From assembly GCF_902158555.1 (NCBI RefSeq), contig NZ_CABGGS010000046.1, positions 307,215 to 371,214 of the forward strand: 64,000 nucleotides of DNA. The letters run 5' to 3'. Made by a program: the position numbers and the translations under genes. Below the pieces are notes generated by a model that saw only the letters and a list, made by a program, of their open reading frames with translations, ran no database searches and had not been told where the DNA came from. Shown piece by piece: positions 61,608 through 64,000 of this stretch. Within the stretch, counting starts at the first letter, position 1, and every line of letters starts with the position of its first letter. The stretch comes from Klebsiella spallanzanii. Its GTDB lineage: Bacteria; Pseudomonadota; Gammaproteobacteria; Enterobacterales; Enterobacteriaceae.

Positions 61608-62012
61608 ATGATAAGAAATAGCTTATTGGCATTAGTTTGCGTTTCTGTTGGTTTTTTACAGGGGTGTACTAATATAAAAAGAACAGATAGTGCATTAATC
61701 AAAAAGGAAGTGAGTCAAAACGAACAGCCCGCTCAGGTCCCTGCTTTACAGCAGTGTATCCAGGATGCTGATGCTTTGGTTAAGCTTGATAAGAAGTTTC
61801 AGAAGGACTCAAGCGAGCTGTATGGTTTAATCAACGACGCTAAGTTCTATGCTTCCGTTTCGGGCCAAACGTCGGCAAGCGTAAAGTCAACGATTACTCC
61901 ACTTTTTGAATATAAGATCAATGATAAGTGTAATAGTATTTCTCAGAAATTAATTAAAGAATTTGAAACTCGGGCAAGAAAAGCCGATCTCAGTGATGGG
62001 TTAGCCAGATGA
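61608..62012 (+). CDS. Small lipoprotein of unknown function
   Basis: The 134-residue protein has a lipoprotein signal with the lipobox FLQGC (Cys near residue 20). The rest is mostly helical and charged, with two further Cys (LQQCIQD and DKCNS) that may pair. The start has GATGGG upstream. I recognise no family. Its stop overlaps the next gene in an ATGA, so the two proteins are made together and probably act together in the envelope. Confidence 0.75.
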   Translation: MIRNSLLALVCVSVGFLQGCTNIKRTDSALIKKEVSQNEQPAQVPALQQCIQDADALVKLDKKFQKDSSELYGLINDAKFYASVSGQTSASVKSTITPLFEYKINDKCNSISQKLIKEFETRARKADLSDGLAR

Positions 62013-63667
62013 TGTGCCGTAAGGGGAAACTGAATATATACGATCTTAGAGGCCTTGCGATTGTATTTGCTCTCTCTACCCTTTTTGTTACGCTCCCTGC
62101 TCGTTCTGAGGGGGGAGATTTCCTTGATAGTATATCGAAACTCGAAATAAATAATCCGGTATCCTCAGAGGCAGGATCCGGAGAGTCGACGTCGGTTAAT
62201 CAAGAAAAAGATAGCAACAGTAAAAAAGCACCTCAGAAGCAAGACGCCGTCAGGAAGAAAGTAAGCCAGAATAATAAAACTGAAAGTACCATTAATACTC
62301 TTCGCAAACAGAATGCTGAACTGAGCGCTGCGGTCAAAGCGGCAGAGAAAAAGCTGGATGATACCACCCGCACGCTGTTGGCGCAGATTGCCGCGCTGAA
62401 GGCGCAGAGCGGACAGAAAGAGAGCGGCGATCCTGCCGATGTTAGCGCGCTGACGAAAAAGAATGCGGAGCTGACGGCGGCAGTGGAGGCCGCGCAGAAA
62501 AAACTGGATGACACCACCCGCACGCTGTCAGTGCAAATTGCCGCGCTCAAAACGCAGAAGGGGCAGAGTGAAGACGTCCAGAAAGCCACGATCGAGACCC
62601 TGACGAGAAAGAACCTTGAGTTGAGTGTCGCGGCTAAAGCCGCTGAGAAAAAACTGGATGAAACGACACGTGTGCTGTCGGCGCTGAAAACGCAGGGCAG
62701 GCCACAAGACGGCGGAGAGAAGGCCGCCGTCACCTCGCTGACGAAAAAGAATGCGGAGCTGACGACCGCCGCTGCGGCCGCGCAGAAAAAGCTGGATGAG
62801 ACTACCCGCACGCTGTCGGCGCAAATCGCTGAACTGAAAACGCAGAACGCTCAGGGTGAAAGCCAGCATAAAACGACTCTTGACGCACTGACGAAAAAGA
62901 ACGCGGAGCTGACCGTCGCCGCTGCGGCTGCGCAGAAAACGCTGGATGATACCACCCGGATGCTGTCGGCGCAGATTACTGCTGCAGAAATGGCACAGAA
63001 AAAATATGATGCCTCAGTGCTCGTATTAAATGATAGAAATAAAAAACTCCAGTCAACGCTCGATAGCCTGAACATAAAAAAAGATGATTTAAATCTTGTA
63101 GATAAGAGTAATAAAAATGCCTATGCACTAGGCGTGTTCTACCTTACCCAGGCGCTATCAGATGTCAATAAAATGGCTGATAATGATGTCAAGTTGACAC
63201 CTTCGGCATTGGTTTCAGGGTTTAATGATGCCTACAATAAAAAGCTTAAAATTAAAGAGGGGGAAATAGAGAGTATCGTCAATACTCTTAACGCTCAGTT
63301 GTCGTCAAAGTATGTTAATATCGAAAAAAGAATTATGGCAAAAATCAAAAACAAAAAATATGAAGTTTTGCCTAATGGTGTCTATTTTGTTGTTGATAAA
63401 AAAGGGAAGGAAAAATACAAGCTGAATGAATCTTTATCTATGAATATACTGGAGAAGAAATTTGATGGTACGCCTATATTGAATACCATGAATTCAAAGA
63501 TGGTGTACGATAAACAAATTGACCCTCTTATGGAAAAAGTGTTGTCGTCAGGTTTTAAAGGGGGGATGGTCACACTGTATGGTCAGGCCGGTTCGCTGTA
63601 CAGCAATACACCGGCAGAGATTAACCCCGATACGCTGATCTCAATTACTTTTGAGTTATTGCCTTAG
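62009..63667 (+). CDS. Periplasmic coiled-coil repeat protein with FKBP/Mip-like end
   Basis: The 552-residue protein has a signal sequence (ending near ARS-EG) and a polar linker. Five tandem coiled-coil repeats of about 50 residues follow (each like LTKKNAELTAAVEAAQKKL plus DDTTRTLSAQIAALK, about 95-335). Residues about 365-440 look like the helical dimerisation domain of Mip/FkpA prolyl isomerases (NAYALGVFYLTQALSD, PSALVSGFNDAY). The last 100 residues loosely match an FKBP domain (DGTPILNTMN ... ITFELLP) with poorly conserved active-site positions. It could be a spacer or scaffold rather than an isomerase. Confidence 0.75.
   Translation: MMCRKGKLNIYDLRGLAIVFALSTLFVTLPARSEGGDFLDSISKLEINNPVSSEAGSGESTSVNQEKDSNSKKAPQKQDAVRKKVSQNNKTESTINTLRKQNAELSAAVKAAEKKLDDTTRTLLAQIAALKAQSGQKESGDPADVSALTKKNAELTAAVEAAQKKLDDTTRTLSVQIAALKTQKGQSEDVQKATIETLTRKNLELSVAAKAAEKKLDETTRVLSALKTQGRPQDGGEKAAVTSLTKKNAELTTAAAAAQKKLDETTRTLSAQIAELKTQNAQGESQHKTTLDALTKKNAELTVAAAAAQKTLDDTTRMLSAQITAAEMAQKKYDASVLVLNDRNKKLQSTLDSLNIKKDDLNLVDKSNKNAYALGVFYLTQALSDVNKMADNDVKLTPSALVSGFNDAYNKKLKIKEGEIESIVNTLNAQLSSKYVNIEKRIMAKIKNKKYEVLPNGVYFVVDKKGKEKYKLNESLSMNILEKKFDGTPILNTMNSKMVYDKQIDPLMEKVLSSGFKGGMVTLYGQAGSLYSNTPAEINPDTLISITFELLP
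62298..63000 (+). repeat. Tandem 150-bp coding repeats
   Basis: Five imperfect copies of a unit of about 150 bp (one shorter, 138 bp) encode the coiled coil. Blocks such as CTGACGAAAAAGAATGCGGAG and AAACTGGATGA recur at constant phase. Near identity at DNA level suggests recent expansion and likely length variation between strains. Confidence 0.85.
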
Positions 63668-63687
63668 GTTATTAATAACAGATTCGT

Positions 63688-63721
63688 GAAGTGAAGGGGC
63701 CGTTTTACCGGGATGTTTACA
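63688..63721 (-). repeat. Inverted copy of the IS3-type end
   Basis: Read on the minus strand it begins TGTAAACATCCCGGTAAAAC and continues with CCCCTTCACTT. It matches the IS left end at 63800 at most positions. It looks like the right terminal repeat of a related element whose body has been lost. Confidence 0.65.
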
Positions 63722-63799
63722 TCTGTGCCGGCATAACTACTCATTCACGAGGTTTGGTATGCATTTGTCTCAGAACTTAGCGGGGAGCTTATTCAGGCT

Positions 63800-64000
63800 T
63801 GTAAGTATCCCGGCAAAACGAACCATTCACTTTTAGAGATCTTCCGACATACTGATAATGTCCCCTGAGGAGATCGCTATGCGTAAGATCCGATTCACTG
63901 AACACCAGATCATCGCCGTTCTGAAGTCCGTCGAAGCCGGACGTACCGTCAAGGATGTGTGCCGTGAGGCCGCTATTTCGGAAGCCAGCTATTACAACTG
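63800..64000 (+). mobile_element. IS3-family element, left end, cut by window edge
   Basis: The terminal repeat starts TGTAAGTATCCCGGCAAAAC, followed 79 bp on by the orfA start. Only the first 201 bp are in the window. Confidence 0.75.
63879..64000 (+). CDS. IS3-family transposase OrfA, N-terminal part
   Basis: The frame opens MRKIRFTEHQIIAVLKSVEA and continues with the helix-turn-helix TVKDVCREAAISEASYYN, the usual start of OrfA in IS3-family elements. GAGGAGA lies 8 bp upstream. It runs off the window. OrfA binds the element ends; OrfAB, made by frameshift, would be the transposase. Confidence 0.92.
   Translation, partial: MRKIRFTEHQIIAVLKSVEAGRTVKDVCREAAISEASYYN

Noticed and set aside
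62233..62811. 192-codon leftward frame rich in Ser, Phe and Val
   Set aside because: It is the reverse of the coiled-coil repeats (Lys/Glu/Ala codons read backwards) and has the same repeat period.

Overview
The window is chromosomal DNA of an enterobacterium, most likely of the Klebsiella/Raoultella group. The evidence is the near-complete E. coli-like order pncC-recA-recX-alaS-csrA-serV/arg tRNAs-yqaB-yqaA-gshA-micA-luxS-emrBA-emrR-ygaHZ-proXWV-nrdFEIH-ygaM-ygaC-alaE-stpA-ygaP-ygaV. Protein sequences read almost residue for residue like the E. coli versions, and the genus-level call is inference. Accessory blocks interrupt or follow this backbone.

Layout. 1-2025: end of a Mn/Zn-type ABC transporter operon (ATPase, permease, metal-binding protein). 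2061-12670: core genes, including the LexA-controlled recA promoter, a tRNA-Ser/tRNA-Arg operon with four intact tRNA-Arg copies plus a structured rtT-like remnant, and the sRNA gene micA with its sigma-E promoter between gshA and luxS. 12712-14531: a two-gene RNA-repair-like cassette (HD domain-polynucleotide kinase fusion and an RNA ligase). 14801-27053: EmrAB efflux with EmrR, YgaZH valine exporter, ProVWX osmoprotectant importer and the NrdHIEF class Ib ribonucleotide reductase with two NrdR-like boxes. 27236-30400: an AhpD-like gene, a MocR-type regulator and a solitary TnpB element. 30487-34199: ygaM to ygaV. 34285-37834: a sigma-54 activator and an aldehyde dehydrogenase with a sigma-54 promoter and an activator palindrome between them. 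38511-43708: a chaperone-usher fimbrial operon.

43816-61309 is a metabolic accessory region. It holds a PheC-like periplasmic protein, a LysR/SDR/MFS group, and two copies of the same module (a LysR regulator, a ureohydrolase and a polar-amino-acid-type binding protein). One copy lies at 47726-50565. The other forms part of a seven-gene operon at 53360-60282 that also encodes a fused permease-ATPase, a 2-oxoglutarate/Fe(II) oxygenase, a TIM-barrel protein, a class II aldolase-family protein and a D-2-hydroxyacid dehydrogenase. A galactitol-type PTS sits between the two copies. I infer uptake and breakdown of a guanidino compound; the substrate is unknown.

61608-64000 looks newly acquired and is AT-rich outside the repeats: a lipoprotein, a periplasmic coiled-coil repeat protein with a degenerate Mip/FkpA-like end, and the start of an IS3-family element preceded by an inverted copy of its own end. 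The most novel-looking items are the duplicated ureohydrolase modules with the oxygenase operon, the HD-kinase/RNA ligase pair, the TnpB element with readable ends and guide, and the repeat protein beside the IS.
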